From contig CAAFOA010000478.1 in assembly GCA_900764415.1 (NCBI GenBank), forward strand, positions 1 to 6,393: a stretch of DNA of 6,393 nt. The letters run 5' to 3'. The notes beneath the pieces were generated by a model. It saw only the letters and a program-made list of their open reading frames with translations, did no database searches and was not told where the DNA came from. The DNA comes from an uncultured Collinsella sp. Lineage in GTDB: Bacteria; Actinomycetota; Coriobacteriia; Coriobacteriales; Coriobacteriaceae. Shown here piece by piece: positions 1 through 6,393 of this stretch (position 1 is its first letter; every line of letters begins with the position of its first letter). The translations under genes and the position numbers were made by a program.

Positions 1-65
1 AAGCAGAAGACGGCATACGAGATGCAGCGTAGTCTCGTGGGCTCGGAGATGTGTATAAGAGACAG
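1..65 (+). other. Unremoved Illumina/Nextera adapter (sequencing artefact)
   Basis: Bases 1-23 match the Illumina P7 flow-cell sequence without its first C. Bases 24-31 (GCAGCGTA) sit where the i7 index belongs, and its reverse complement TACGCTGC is, from memory, the Nextera XT v2 index N721. Bases 32-65 match the Nextera Read 2 transposon adapter, ending in the 19-bp Tn5 mosaic end that finishes AAGAGACAG. The order P7, index, transposon end is exactly that of a library molecule, so this is read-through adapter kept in the assembly and not genomic DNA. Real sequence starts at about base 66, and reading frames that enter this segment are meaningless. Confidence 0.98.
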
Positions 66-816
66 AAGGCATTCCACGCTCTTCAACATGTTTAATAAAA
101 ATGTGCTTTACTATCCCCTGCACGCCGCCGTCGCGAATGCCAAGACTGGCAAAGAAGTTGCCCCACAGATTATGGCCATTGAATACCCTACGCGCCTTGT
201 CGGCAACATAAACCATAAAAGCGTTAGGCAAACACCTATCAATCAGCATCAGAACAATGCAAGGTTTTGTTGGATAACGTTTTATGAGCTCTTCAAAAGC
301 TGCGCTGAGTTCATCAAGGTCTGTTGAGAATTCCTCAAATACCTGATAAACCATGACGTTTTCAGACCTAGATTCCAGGTCGTCGAAGGCACCCCGAGAT
401 CTTTCTTCAAATTCCTCCAGCTTTGCTGAAAACAGCCCATGGGAGCGCGTAAGCGGAAAGCGGCTCAAGTCATATTCATATTGCTCAATCGAAGACGTTG
501 CCTCGGCCTTTGGCTCGTGAGGAAGTCGGCATTTCAGCGGGGCCTTCACGCTCGCTGGTTTCTCGACCATCTTGGGCTGAAGCATAGAAGCAGCAAAGGC
601 GTCCGGGGCCGCACGGTATTTCTTTCGCATCTTAATGATTGAATCGGCATATCTGCTATCGAAACGAGCGTCTATCTCTTTATCGGTAAGAGACAAAAGA
701 TCGGGCAAGTAGCAAAAACCAGCATTCTGGATTGAACGCTTTAGCCGCACATCGTCAAAACTAAGCTCCGAGATGGGCGCCTTCTCCAGACTCTCCAAGT
801 AGTTCGCTTCGCTCAT
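66..816 (-). CDS. Hypothetical protein with alpha-CTD-like helix-hairpin-helix region, 3' end missing
   Basis: This is an uninterrupted minus-strand frame of 250 codons that runs into the adapter without a stop, so the C-terminus is lost. I chose the ATG at 816 because an AGGGG lies 6 bases upstream; the in-frame ATG at 822 would touch that motif. Residues about 14-68 (ISELSFDDVRLKRSIQNAGF, then LPDLLSLTDKEI) resemble the C-terminal domain of RNA polymerase alpha: a helix, an NAG turn, 'DLL.LT..E' and a basic helix. A low-complexity, Pro/Lys/Ala-rich linker follows (about 69-105). An acidic helical stretch lies at about 130-180, and then a mixed hydrophobic region with NLWGNFFASLGI near 226-237 and FIKHVEERGMP at the break. 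I do not recognise the family. DNA binding is plausible from the first region but is an inference. The gene is visibly less GC-rich than serC/serA and uses AGA, ATA and AAA codons, which fits accessory or acquired DNA. Confidence 0.75.
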
Positions 817-910
817 CAGCATCCCCTATGCCACAATCGCATTTGATGCCACCATTTTTGACCTTTTATTAACACTGGTCTGGCGCAACGTGCTTTTAAT
901 CATACCGTGA

Positions 911-1001
911 GGCACTCATGTAGCCCGAAGAACAAAGACGCCCAATAGGGCTGTTTCTGCAGACGGTCGCTATCATCCGGCGAACAGCCTATGGGAGTGC
1001 C
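911..1001. repeat. Nested imperfect inverted repeats (possible stem-loop)
   Basis: GGCACTC at 911-917 is complementary to GAGTGCC at 995-1001. Inside it, CCCAATAGGGCTGTT (941-955) is complementary to AACAGCCTATGGG (983-995) apart from two single-base bulges. The base at 995 is shared by the two pairings. The structure could be a folded RNA, a remnant of a repeat element, or chance. No T-tract follows it, so it does not read as a terminator. Confidence 0.3.
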
Positions 1002-1155
1002 GGCCATAACTCGAGCGCACTTTTATTGCGCAACAAAACCGAAGCAAATATGATCCAATTATGAAGCTAGGAACGTAAATCAGCAGTCCGGGAGCCCGAG
1101 TACTCCCAGTGGCACTACGTTTTGCCCCATGTCTGCGCGATACCAGCGCGTTATC

Positions 1156-1167
1156 ATCGATATCGAT
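1156..1167. promoter_or_regulatory. 12-bp perfect palindrome, candidate operator
   Basis: ATCGATATCGAT is its own reverse complement and ends 31 bases before the ATG of the antitoxin-like ORF at 1199. Type II antitoxins usually repress their own promoter through a palindrome in this position, which makes it a candidate autoregulatory operator. No convincing -35/-10 pair overlaps it, so the role is inferred from position alone. Confidence 0.25.
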
Positions 1168-1198
1168 TGAAGAGGACAGCGTTACAGAGGGATTCCGT

Positions 1199-1384
1199 AT
1201 GCCAGTTGAAAGAACAGATCCATTCTTGCCAAACATCCCTGGCTTAATAATCGACAACCGCCACGGGATGAATAGAACCATCCAGCAATCCATCGCTCGT
1301 GGCTACGACGACCTCACCAACGGCCGCGTGCGTCCTTGGAAGCAGGCGAAGGCCGAGGCGGATCGGATGCGAGCCATCAGGTAA
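1199..1384 (+). CDS. Small antitoxin-like protein, orphan or remnant
   Basis: This is a 61-codon ORF ending in TAA. The start at 1199 is chosen because an AGAGGG sits 7 bases upstream; the frame is open for 30 more codons to an ATG at 1109 that lacks such a site. The C-terminal half (SIARGYDDLTNGRVRPWKQA, followed by a charged helix) resembles the tails of RelB/ParD/Phd-type antitoxins, which often read 'aleDi..GRv.p..ea..e'. The N-terminal part (MPVERTDPFLPNIPGLIIDN) does not look like a ribbon-helix-helix DNA-binding domain. No toxin-sized ORF follows: the next gene on this strand is serC, 135 bases on. It could be an orphan antitoxin, the last piece of a decayed toxin-antitoxin module, or an unrelated small protein. 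The family assignment is weak. Confidence 0.4.
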   Translation: MPVERTDPFLPNIPGLIIDNRHGMNRTIQQSIARGYDDLTNGRVRPWKQAKAEADRMRAIR

Positions 1385-1472
1385 GGTCACCCCTCCCCTA
1401 TGCAACCATCCTGTAAATCATAGCGGCGCACTCGAGTTTTACCGTGATGCAGTCGCGCCTGGCGCTCCACTG

Positions 1473-1481
1473 TGCTAAAGT
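1473..1481 (+). promoter_or_regulatory. Candidate extended -10 promoter element for serC
   Basis: TGCTAAAGT fits an extended -10 (TG at 1473-1474, one base, then hexamer TAAAGT at 1476-1481). No good -35 lies 16-18 bases upstream, as is common for extended -10 promoters. Transcription would start near 1488, giving a leader of about 30 bases before the serC ATG. That is too short for a riboswitch or attenuator. Confidence 0.35.
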
Positions 1482-1519
1482 ATCCCGAACGTTCAAACGA
1501 CTACGAGGGGAACTAGAAG

Positions 1520-2643
<1,124 letters not shown>

Positions 2644-2644
<1 letters not shown>

Positions 2645-2660
2645 CCCGCAACACGCGGGC
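2644..2660 (+). repeat. Intercistronic GC-rich hairpin between serC and serA
   Basis: GCCCGC (2644-2649) and GCGGGC (2655-2660) form a perfect 6-bp stem with loop AACAC, starting at the last base of the serC stop codon. No T-tract follows, so it is unlikely to end transcription. It may stabilise the upstream message or pause the polymerase, which is an inference. Confidence 0.5.
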
Positions 2661-2716
2661 CGACCAGCCACATCAGACCACTCTGTTTAGATCAAAACCT
2701 GCTAAGGAGTTTTTCC

Positions 2717-3880
2717 ATGCGCAAGATTAAGACCATCGACGACATCACTAAAGACGGCAAAGTCGAGTTTGGCGAGGGCTACGAGTTTGTAAGCACCGCC
2801 GAGGAGGCCGACGCGATCCTGATGCGCTCGACCGACCTGCACGGCTACGAGCTGCCCGAGGGCATCCGCGCCATCGCCCGCTGCGGCGCCGGCGTCAACA
2901 ACATCCCCGTCGAGGAGTACGCCAAGAAGGGCGTCGTCGTCTTTAACTCCCCCGGCGCCAACAGCAACGCCGTCAAGGAGCTTGTCCTGGGCATGCTGGT
3001 GCTCTCGAGCCGCGGCGTAGTGCAGTCGATGAACTGGGTGCGCGACAACGCCGACGACCCCGAGATCCAGGTCGATGCCGAGAAGGCCAAGAAGGCCTTT
3101 GTGGGCCGCGAGCTCAAGGGCAAGCGCATCGGCGTCATCGGCCTGGGCAACGTGGGCTCCAAGGTCGCCAACGCCTGCGTCGATCTGGGCATGGACGTCT
3201 ACGGCTACGATCCGTTCATTTCCGTCGAACACGCATGGGTGCTGAGCCGCGAGGTGCAGCGCGTGGGCACGCTCGAGGATCTGTGCCGCGGCTGCGACTA
3301 CCTCACCGCGCACGTGCCCAGCAAGGCCGACACCATCGGCATGATCAGCACCGAGCAGATCAACCTGCTGGCACCGGGCGCCGTGCTCATCAACTACGCG
3401 CGCGAAACCATCATTGACGAGGACGCCGTCGACACCGCCCTGCGCGAGGGCAAACTGAGCTGGTTTAGCTGCGACTTTGCCACGCCCAAGACCGTCAAGA
3501 TGCCCAACACGTTTATTACCACGCACTCGGGCGCCGGCACTGGCGAGGCCGAGGCCAACTGCGCTGATATGGCCATCAGCGAGCTCAAGGATTACCTGGA
3601 GAACGGCAACATCGCGCACAGCGTCAACTACCCCGCCTGCAGCATGGGCAAGGCGCGCGCCGCGAGCCGCATCGCCTGCCTGCACGCCAACGTGCCCAAC
3701 ATGATCGGCCAGATCACGGCCATCCTGGCCAAGGACAACGCCAACGTGCAGCGCATGACCAACGAGTCCGCTGGCGAGAACGCCTACACCATGTTCGACA
3801 CCGACGAGCACCTGAACAGCAGCACCATCGAGGCGCTTAAGCAGATTCCGTCGATGTATCGCGTGCGCGTGATCAAATAG
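2717..3880 (+). CDS. serA: D-3-phosphoglycerate dehydrogenase SerA (short form with ACT domain)
   Basis: This NAD-dependent dehydrogenase oxidises 3-phosphoglycerate to 3-phosphohydroxypyruvate, the first committed step of serine synthesis. The 387-residue length fits a form with one C-terminal ACT domain (about 319-387, starting CLHANVPNMIGQI) and no intervening ASB domain; in this family the ACT domain usually senses serine. ARCGAGVNNIP (54-64) and NSPGANSNAVKELV (77-90) mark the substrate domain. The Rossmann loop is GLGNVG (142-147), with acidic D165 in YGYDP ending the next strand, which favours NAD. Of the catalytic Arg-Glu-His triad, R229 (NYARE) and H270 (TTHSGAGT, in place of the common PHIGAS) are present. 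There is no glutamate between residues 245 and 276, where the family normally has one in a 'DxFPTE' stretch; here it reads DFATPKT. AAGGAG lies 7 bases before the ATG and is an excellent ribosome binding site. Confidence 0.93.
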   Translation: MRKIKTIDDITKDGKVEFGEGYEFVSTAEEADAILMRSTDLHGYELPEGIRAIARCGAGVNNIPVEEYAKKGVVVFNSPGANSNAVKELVLGMLVLSSRGVVQSMNWVRDNADDPEIQVDAEKAKKAFVGRELKGKRIGVIGLGNVGSKVANACVDLGMDVYGYDPFISVEHAWVLSREVQRVGTLEDLCRGCDYLTAHVPSKADTIGMISTEQINLLAPGAVLINYARETIIDEDAVDTALREGKLSWFSCDFATPKTVKMPNTFITTHSGAGTGEAEANCADMAISELKDYLENGNIAHSVNYPACSMGKARAASRIACLHANVPNMIGQITAILAKDNANVQRMTNESAGENAYTMFDTDEHLNSSTIEALKQIPSMYRVRVIK

Positions 3881-3892
3881 CGCCGGCGCCAA

Positions 3893-3907
3893 GCCTGCCA
3901 GGCAGGC
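3893..3907. repeat. Short inverted repeat before the serA terminator
   Basis: GCCTGCC (3893-3899) and GGCAGGC (3901-3907) are exact inverted copies around a single A. It lies 12 bases after the serA stop and just before the main terminator hairpin. It may fold as a short extra stem, protecting the 3' end of the message. Confidence 0.4.
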
Positions 3908-3919
3908 CATGAAGCCCAT

Positions 3920-3957
3920 TCGGCCCCCGTTTTCACGAAACGGGGGCCGATTTCGTT
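3920..3957 (+). terminator. Rho-independent terminator of the serC-serA operon
   Basis: A perfect 13-bp stem (3920-3932 with 3938-3950, core CGGCCCCCGTTT / AAACGGGGGCCG) closes a 5-base TCACG loop. It is followed by TTTCGTT, an imperfect but T-rich tail. It starts 39 bases after the serA stop codon. The stem is symmetric and could also slow transcription from the convergent minus-strand side, although that side has a poorer T-tract. Confidence 0.9.
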
Positions 3958-3972
3958 GCTCCGGCTGGTTTT

Positions 3973-4149
3973 AAAATGCTATCCAGAACAAGTTTTTTCG
4001 GATAATCGACAGTCATACCCAAATCACTGAGCGCACCCGCTTTGATAAACAGCTTTATCAGGGACTTTAGTAAGTAATAATCGATCTCTATATGCCAAAT
4101 TATAGTTGACTGTCCATTTTCCGAAACAACTTGTTCTGCATAGCATTTT
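3973..4149. mobile_element. 177-bp element with 43-bp imperfect inverted repeats (MITE-like)
   Basis: Bases 3973-4015 and 4107-4149 are inverted copies over 43 positions with only four mismatches (3983/4139, 3995/4127, 4003/4119, 4007/4115) and no gaps. Both arms carry AAAATGCTAT, CAGAACAAGTT, TTTCGGA and GACAGTCA. Outside these limits the similarity falls to scattered matches. The 91-bp centre (4016-4106) has no gene, and holds a small hairpin at 4043-4060 (TGATAAA, loop CAGC, TTTATCA). The element sits between two convergent genes just past the serA terminator. Long terminal inverted repeats around a short non-coding core are typical of miniature transposable elements. No clear target duplication is visible: the flanks are T- and A-rich (TTTT on the left, TAAT on the right). 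Alternatives are a large RNA hairpin or an invertible segment, the latter unlikely because no gene start is nearby to be switched. Confidence 0.55.
4043..4060. repeat. Small hairpin inside the inverted-repeat element
   Basis: TGATAAA (4043-4049) pairs with TTTATCA (4054-4060) around CAGC. Two G-T wobbles and one C-G pair can extend the stem outward to 4040/4063. It lies within the core of the 177-bp element, so a transcript of the whole would fold into a long outer stem with an internal hairpin. Confidence 0.45.
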
Positions 4150-4161
4150 TAATGCCCTTCC

Positions 4162-4186
4162 AAGGCGAAACTGAAGCCTTTTTCGC
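4162..4186. terminator. Weak terminator-like hairpin between convergent genes
   Basis: AAGGC (4162-4166) pairs with GCCTT (4176-4180) over a 9-base loop and is followed by TTT on the plus strand. An alternative pairing, GCGAAA (4165-4170) with TTTCGC (4181-4186), competes with it. The stem is short and the T-tract is only on the plus strand, so it is at best a backup for serA. I see no good terminator for the minus-strand gene that ends at 4229. Confidence 0.25.
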
Positions 4187-4228
4187 GCCCAAAACTCTAG
4201 CTCGCGCGACCGTTTTCCACCCGCACGA

Positions 4229-5278
4229 CTACATTCCTGCCCAATCGATAAAAATCTCCTCACGAAGCCGCCGTTCGAGCTCCCGCTGCCGCGGTGTCTT
4301 GTCTTTCAACGGCGCATCGAGATAGGACATGATGAGTTCCATCACTACGCGGAAGGCATCGGAGTCGGCCAGCTGACCATAAGTCATCAGAACGACGGGA
4401 TATCCCATCGCTTGCAGGGCAGTCGTTCGATCAGAGTCCGCGATCTTGGATTCTATGGATCCGTGAATAGCTTTACCCTGGCATTCAACAAGGCACTCTC
4501 GGCTGCCGTCCTTATTTGCCAGCAGGATATCGGCATAGCGCCTATCAAGCCCCGAAATCAGGCGGGCGCTGCGCGTCATACGAATCTCAACGTTATTGGT
4601 AAGGCGCAGTCCTTCGCCGCCGCGCAACCTCGAAAGACCAAACAGCATCGATGCTTGTACCTCGAGCGGAGATGCCGCCATCCCCGTAATGCATTTCGCG
4701 GCTCGTATGAACGATTTAGCGCCGCGGAGCCCCCGGATCTTATCGACGAACTCTGCAAGCTCAGAGAGCTCGATCAAGGGCGGTCGTTTCCACAAGTCCG
4801 TTGGATTCCCCGAGACATCCTTTACGTTTTCCCAGCCCAACCGTGCGTCGCCCCACTGGTCCCCATATGCCTGCACAAGTGCCGACTTTACCTGAGGCGC
4901 AATCTTGCACACGGCAAAGGTGCCGCACATCTCATACATGCACATGATCAGGCGCTCATTTGAAACCGAGGAAGCCAGGGTCAGCAGGGTAAAGAGCGGG
5001 GACGCGACATCGAGGCCAAACTCTGTCTGCTGCACGGAGCCAAACGGCCTCTCCCCGTTCCAAACATGCCTGACAATGCGATCGCCCTTACGCCCGCAGC
5101 TGCCCTGCGCCAAAACATGCAACGGGGTGTCCAGGAAATGCGCGACGAGCGGATGCTCGCAAAGGCGCTCCCTGCGCGGATCGTCCGCAGAATCGGGCAG
5201 GTCCGGCATTATCGCCAAGACCTGTGGGGGTATCCGGTGATACCGAAAGGCAGATATGTCGCACAGCATGTCGTCCAT
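4229..5278 (-). CDS. Hypothetical protein with C-terminal DUF559/PD-(D/E)XK-like nuclease-fold signature
   Basis: The protein has 349 residues counted from the ATG at 5278 (MDDMLCDISAFRYHRIPPQV). The frame is open for 85 more codons upstream to 5533, but that part overlaps the start of the divergent peptidase gene and is Arg/Ser-rich shadow sequence, so I reject it. No clear Shine-Dalgarno sequence precedes 5278, and the ATG at 5269 is an alternative start. The layout recalls actinobacterial AbiEi/DUF559-type proteins: HVW at 71-73, VASPLFTLLTLAS at 91-103, then SPLE at 203-206, GGEGL at 220-224, and an acidic strand pair RRYADIL (D250) and VECQGK (E265, K269) followed by H272 and DRTTAL near 283. 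D250-E265-x-Q-x-K269 fits a PD-(D/E)XK core. Nuclease activity is not shown, and the fold could serve a regulatory role instead. No partner gene such as an AbiEii-type toxin lies beside it. Confidence 0.8.
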   Translation of the reverse strand: MDDMLCDISAFRYHRIPPQVLAIMPDLPDSADDPRRERLCEHPLVAHFLDTPLHVLAQGSCGRKGDRIVRHVWNGERPFGSVQQTEFGLDVASPLFTLLTLASSVSNERLIMCMYEMCGTFAVCKIAPQVKSALVQAYGDQWGDARLGWENVKDVSGNPTDLWKRPPLIELSELAEFVDKIRGLRGAKSFIRAAKCITGMAASPLEVQASMLFGLSRLRGGEGLRLTNNVEIRMTRSARLISGLDRRYADILLANKDGSRECLVECQGKAIHGSIESKIADSDRTTALQAMGYPVVLMTYGQLADSDAFRVVMELIMSYLDAPLKDKTPRQRELERRLREEIFIDWAGM

Positions 5279-5282
5279 GAAA

Positions 5283-5292
5283 GGTACGTACC
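5283..5292. promoter_or_regulatory. Perfect 10-bp palindrome next to the start of the minus-strand gene
   Basis: GGTACGTACC is its own reverse complement and lies 4 bases upstream of the ATG at 5278, where a ribosome binding site would be expected. It could be an operator, or chance in a GC-rich background. It also explains why no ordinary Shine-Dalgarno sequence is visible there. Confidence 0.2.
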
Positions 5293-5392
5293 CACTGCGT
5301 CGTCTGTGAACCCGCTCGGACGGCAAACGCGCCGGCTCGGCCTGCGAACGGTAAATACTGCTGCGCGCACGCCACGGATCTCTCGGGAGGCT

Positions 5393-5398
5393 TACAAT
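5393..5398 (+). promoter_or_regulatory. Candidate -10 box for the M20 peptidase gene
   Basis: TACAAT is one base from the TATAAT consensus and lies 34 bases before the ATG at 5433, which would leave a short leader of roughly 28 bases. No recognisable -35 lies 16-18 bases upstream. It falls inside the 154-bp divergent intergenic region shared with the minus-strand gene. Confidence 0.35.
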
Positions 5399-5432
5399 CG
5401 GTTTGGAAAGCAGACTTATTGTGAGGTTGCAT

Positions 5433-6393
5433 ATGGTTGATGAGGACTTTGCCTGGCGGCTTGCGCAGGACCTTGTGAAGATTGACAGCTCGGACCCCGG
5501 CGCATATGAGGGCGAGATTGAGCGGTATATCAAAGCGCTGGTTGAGGAACGGCTGGCACGGTTGAGTCATCCTGCGCTCGATGCCGTGCAGATTGAGGAG
5601 CTCGAGGTGCTCTCCGGACGCCGCAACCTCATGGTCACCGTGCCCGGTTTGAGCGACGAGCCACGACTGGTCTATATCTGCCATATGGATACCGTCACCT
5701 TGGGCGACGGCTGGGACGCAGGCATTCCGCCGCTCGGAGCAATCGTGCGTGACGATAAACTCTATGGCCGCGGTGCCTGCGATATGAAGGGTGGCCTGGC
5801 CTGCGCCATTGCCGCACTGGTCCATACGCTCGAGCGCGTGGCGACAAGCGGCGAGTTGCCCCGCCGTGGCTTCTCGCTCATCTGCTCGGTCGACGAGGAG
5901 GACTTTATGCGCGGCTCCGAGGCGGCCATCGATGCCGGCTGGGTCGGCTCGCGTGAATGGGTGCTGGACACCGAGCCCACCGACGGACAGATTCAGGTGG
6001 CGCACAAGGGTCGCACGTGGTTCGAGATTGAGATGACTGGCGTCACGGCGCACGCGAGCCAGCCCTGGAAGGGCGCGGATGCCGTCGCCGCCATGGCCGA
6101 AGTCGTGTGCGCGCTGCGTCATGCGTTCGGGGCGCTGCCCGTGCATGATGAGCTGGGACCATCGACCATCACGTTCGGCCAAATAGAGGGCGGCTATCGC
6201 CCCTATGTCGTGCCCGACCACGCCAAGGTCTGGGTCGACATGCGCCTGACGCCGCCGACCGATACGGCCGCCGCGACGCGCATGGTAGAGCAAGCCATCG
6301 CCGGCGCTGGGGCCGCGGTTCCCGGCTGCCATGGAAGCTATACCGTGATGGGCGACCGCCCCGCCATCGAGCGCGACCCAAGCTCTCCCCTTC
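5433..6393 (+). CDS. M20-family zinc peptidase/deacylase (DapE/ArgE-like), 3' end missing
   Basis: The window holds 320 codons with no stop, so the C-terminus lies beyond the right edge; complete family members are usually 370-450 residues. M20 enzymes are cytoplasmic two-zinc hydrolases that remove N-acyl groups or cleave small peptides. The signature is clear: HMDTV (metal ligand H84, with D86), GRGACDMKGG (bridging ligand D117), SVDEED (catalytic base E155 and ligand E156) and LDTEPT (ligand E181). The dimerisation domain begins near 188 with HKGRTWFEIEMTGVTAHAS, where H207 is the histidine that reaches the partner's active site in DapE. The last metal-binding histidine is expected past the edge. 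The start at 5433 has GTGAGG 6 bases upstream. Its substrate (succinyl-diaminopimelate, acetylornithine or a dipeptide) cannot be decided from this part, and no lysine or arginine pathway genes are adjacent. Confidence 0.93.
   Translation, partial: MVDEDFAWRLAQDLVKIDSSDPGAYEGEIERYIKALVEERLARLSHPALDAVQIEELEVLSGRRNLMVTVPGLSDEPRLVYICHMDTVTLGDGWDAGIPPLGAIVRDDKLYGRGACDMKGGLACAIAALVHTLERVATSGELPRRGFSLICSVDEEDFMRGSEAAIDAGWVGSREWVLDTEPTDGQIQVAHKGRTWFEIEMTGVTAHASQPWKGADAVAAMAEVVCALRHAFGALPVHDELGPSTITFGQIEGGYRPYVVPDHAKVWVDMRLTPPTDTAAATRMVEQAIAGAGAAVPGCHGSYTVMGDRPAIERDPSSPL

Larger units (their letters stand above)
817..1198. other. Gene-poor intergenic region with inverted repeats
   Basis: I see no convincing gene in this stretch of about 380 bases. 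It holds the AGGGG ribosome binding site of the minus-strand gene (823-827 on the complement) and no clear promoter for it. A nested set of inverted repeats lies at 911-1001, a TTGCGCAA palindrome at 1026-1033 and a 12-bp palindrome at 1156-1167. A minus-strand frame at 973-1293 has no supporting features. The sequence is less GC-rich than the serine operon and may hold decayed genes. Confidence 0.5.

Noticed and set aside
22..327. Plus-strand 101-codon frame at the contig start
   Set aside because: It starts inside the P7 and index sequence, so its first residues come from adapter, and the rest runs antisense to the open minus-strand gene at 66-816.
973..1293. Minus-strand 106-codon frame
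   Set aside because: It overlaps the antitoxin-like ORF, has no ribosome binding site I can see and no recognisable motif.
2702..3919. 405-codon minus-strand frame antisense to serA
   Set aside because: It is a shadow frame produced by strong third-position G/C bias in serA. It is rich in Val, Ala, Gly, His and Asp with no family motif, and serA itself is unmistakable.
3973..4149. Phase-variable invertible promoter
   Set aside because: The inverted repeats fit in form, but the segment lies between the 3' ends of two convergent genes, holds no good promoter and has no recombinase gene nearby.
4024..4263. Minus-strand 79-codon frame across the inverted-repeat element
   Set aside because: It spans one repeat arm and runs into the 3' end of the gene at 4229, with no ribosome binding site or protein motif to support it.
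5279..5533. N-terminal extension of the DUF559-like protein to an ATG at 5533
   Set aside because: The extra 85 residues are Arg/Ser-rich with no domain character and would overlap the start of the divergent M20 gene.
5088..6332. 414-codon minus-strand frame antisense to the M20 gene
   Set aside because: It covers the clear M20 metal-binding motifs on the other strand and also overlaps the start of the gene at 4229-5278. Its composition is that of a shadow frame.

Overview
This window looks like one end of an assembled contig from a Collinsella-like member of the Coriobacteriia (Actinomycetota). I infer this from the GC-rich codon use of the serC and serA genes and from the style of their proteins. 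No rRNA or other marker gene in the window confirms it.

The first 65 bases are not biological. They are an Illumina P7 end, an 8-base index and a Nextera transposon adapter that were left in the assembly. Genomic sequence starts at about position 66, inside a minus-strand gene that is cut off by this artefact. That gene (66-816) encodes an unrecognised protein with an RNA-polymerase-alpha-CTD-like helix-hairpin-helix region near its N-terminus. Next comes a lower-GC, gene-poor stretch (817-1198) and a 61-residue ORF (1199-1384) whose C-terminus resembles type II antitoxins. No toxin partner is present.

The core of the window is a serine-biosynthesis operon, serC then serA (1520-3880). SerA oxidises 3-phosphoglycerate to 3-phosphohydroxypyruvate and SerC transaminates this to phosphoserine. 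No phosphoserine phosphatase gene is present. The operon ends in a strong intrinsic terminator (3920-3957). SerA belongs to a short ACT-domain form and lacks a glutamate where the usual Arg-Glu-His catalytic triad should have one.

Between the terminator and the next, convergent gene lies a 177-bp element (3973-4149) with 43-bp imperfect inverted repeats, 39 of 43 positions matching, around a non-coding centre. It resembles a MITE or other mobilised hairpin element. The convergent gene (4229-5278, minus) encodes a 349-residue protein with a C-terminal PD-(D/E)XK/DUF559-like nuclease-fold signature. Divergent from it is an M20-family zinc peptidase/deacylase gene (5433 onward) that runs off the right end.

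I found no complete new system. The points most worth a second look are the inverted-repeat element, the SerA active-site change, the adapter contamination and the two poorly characterised minus-strand proteins.
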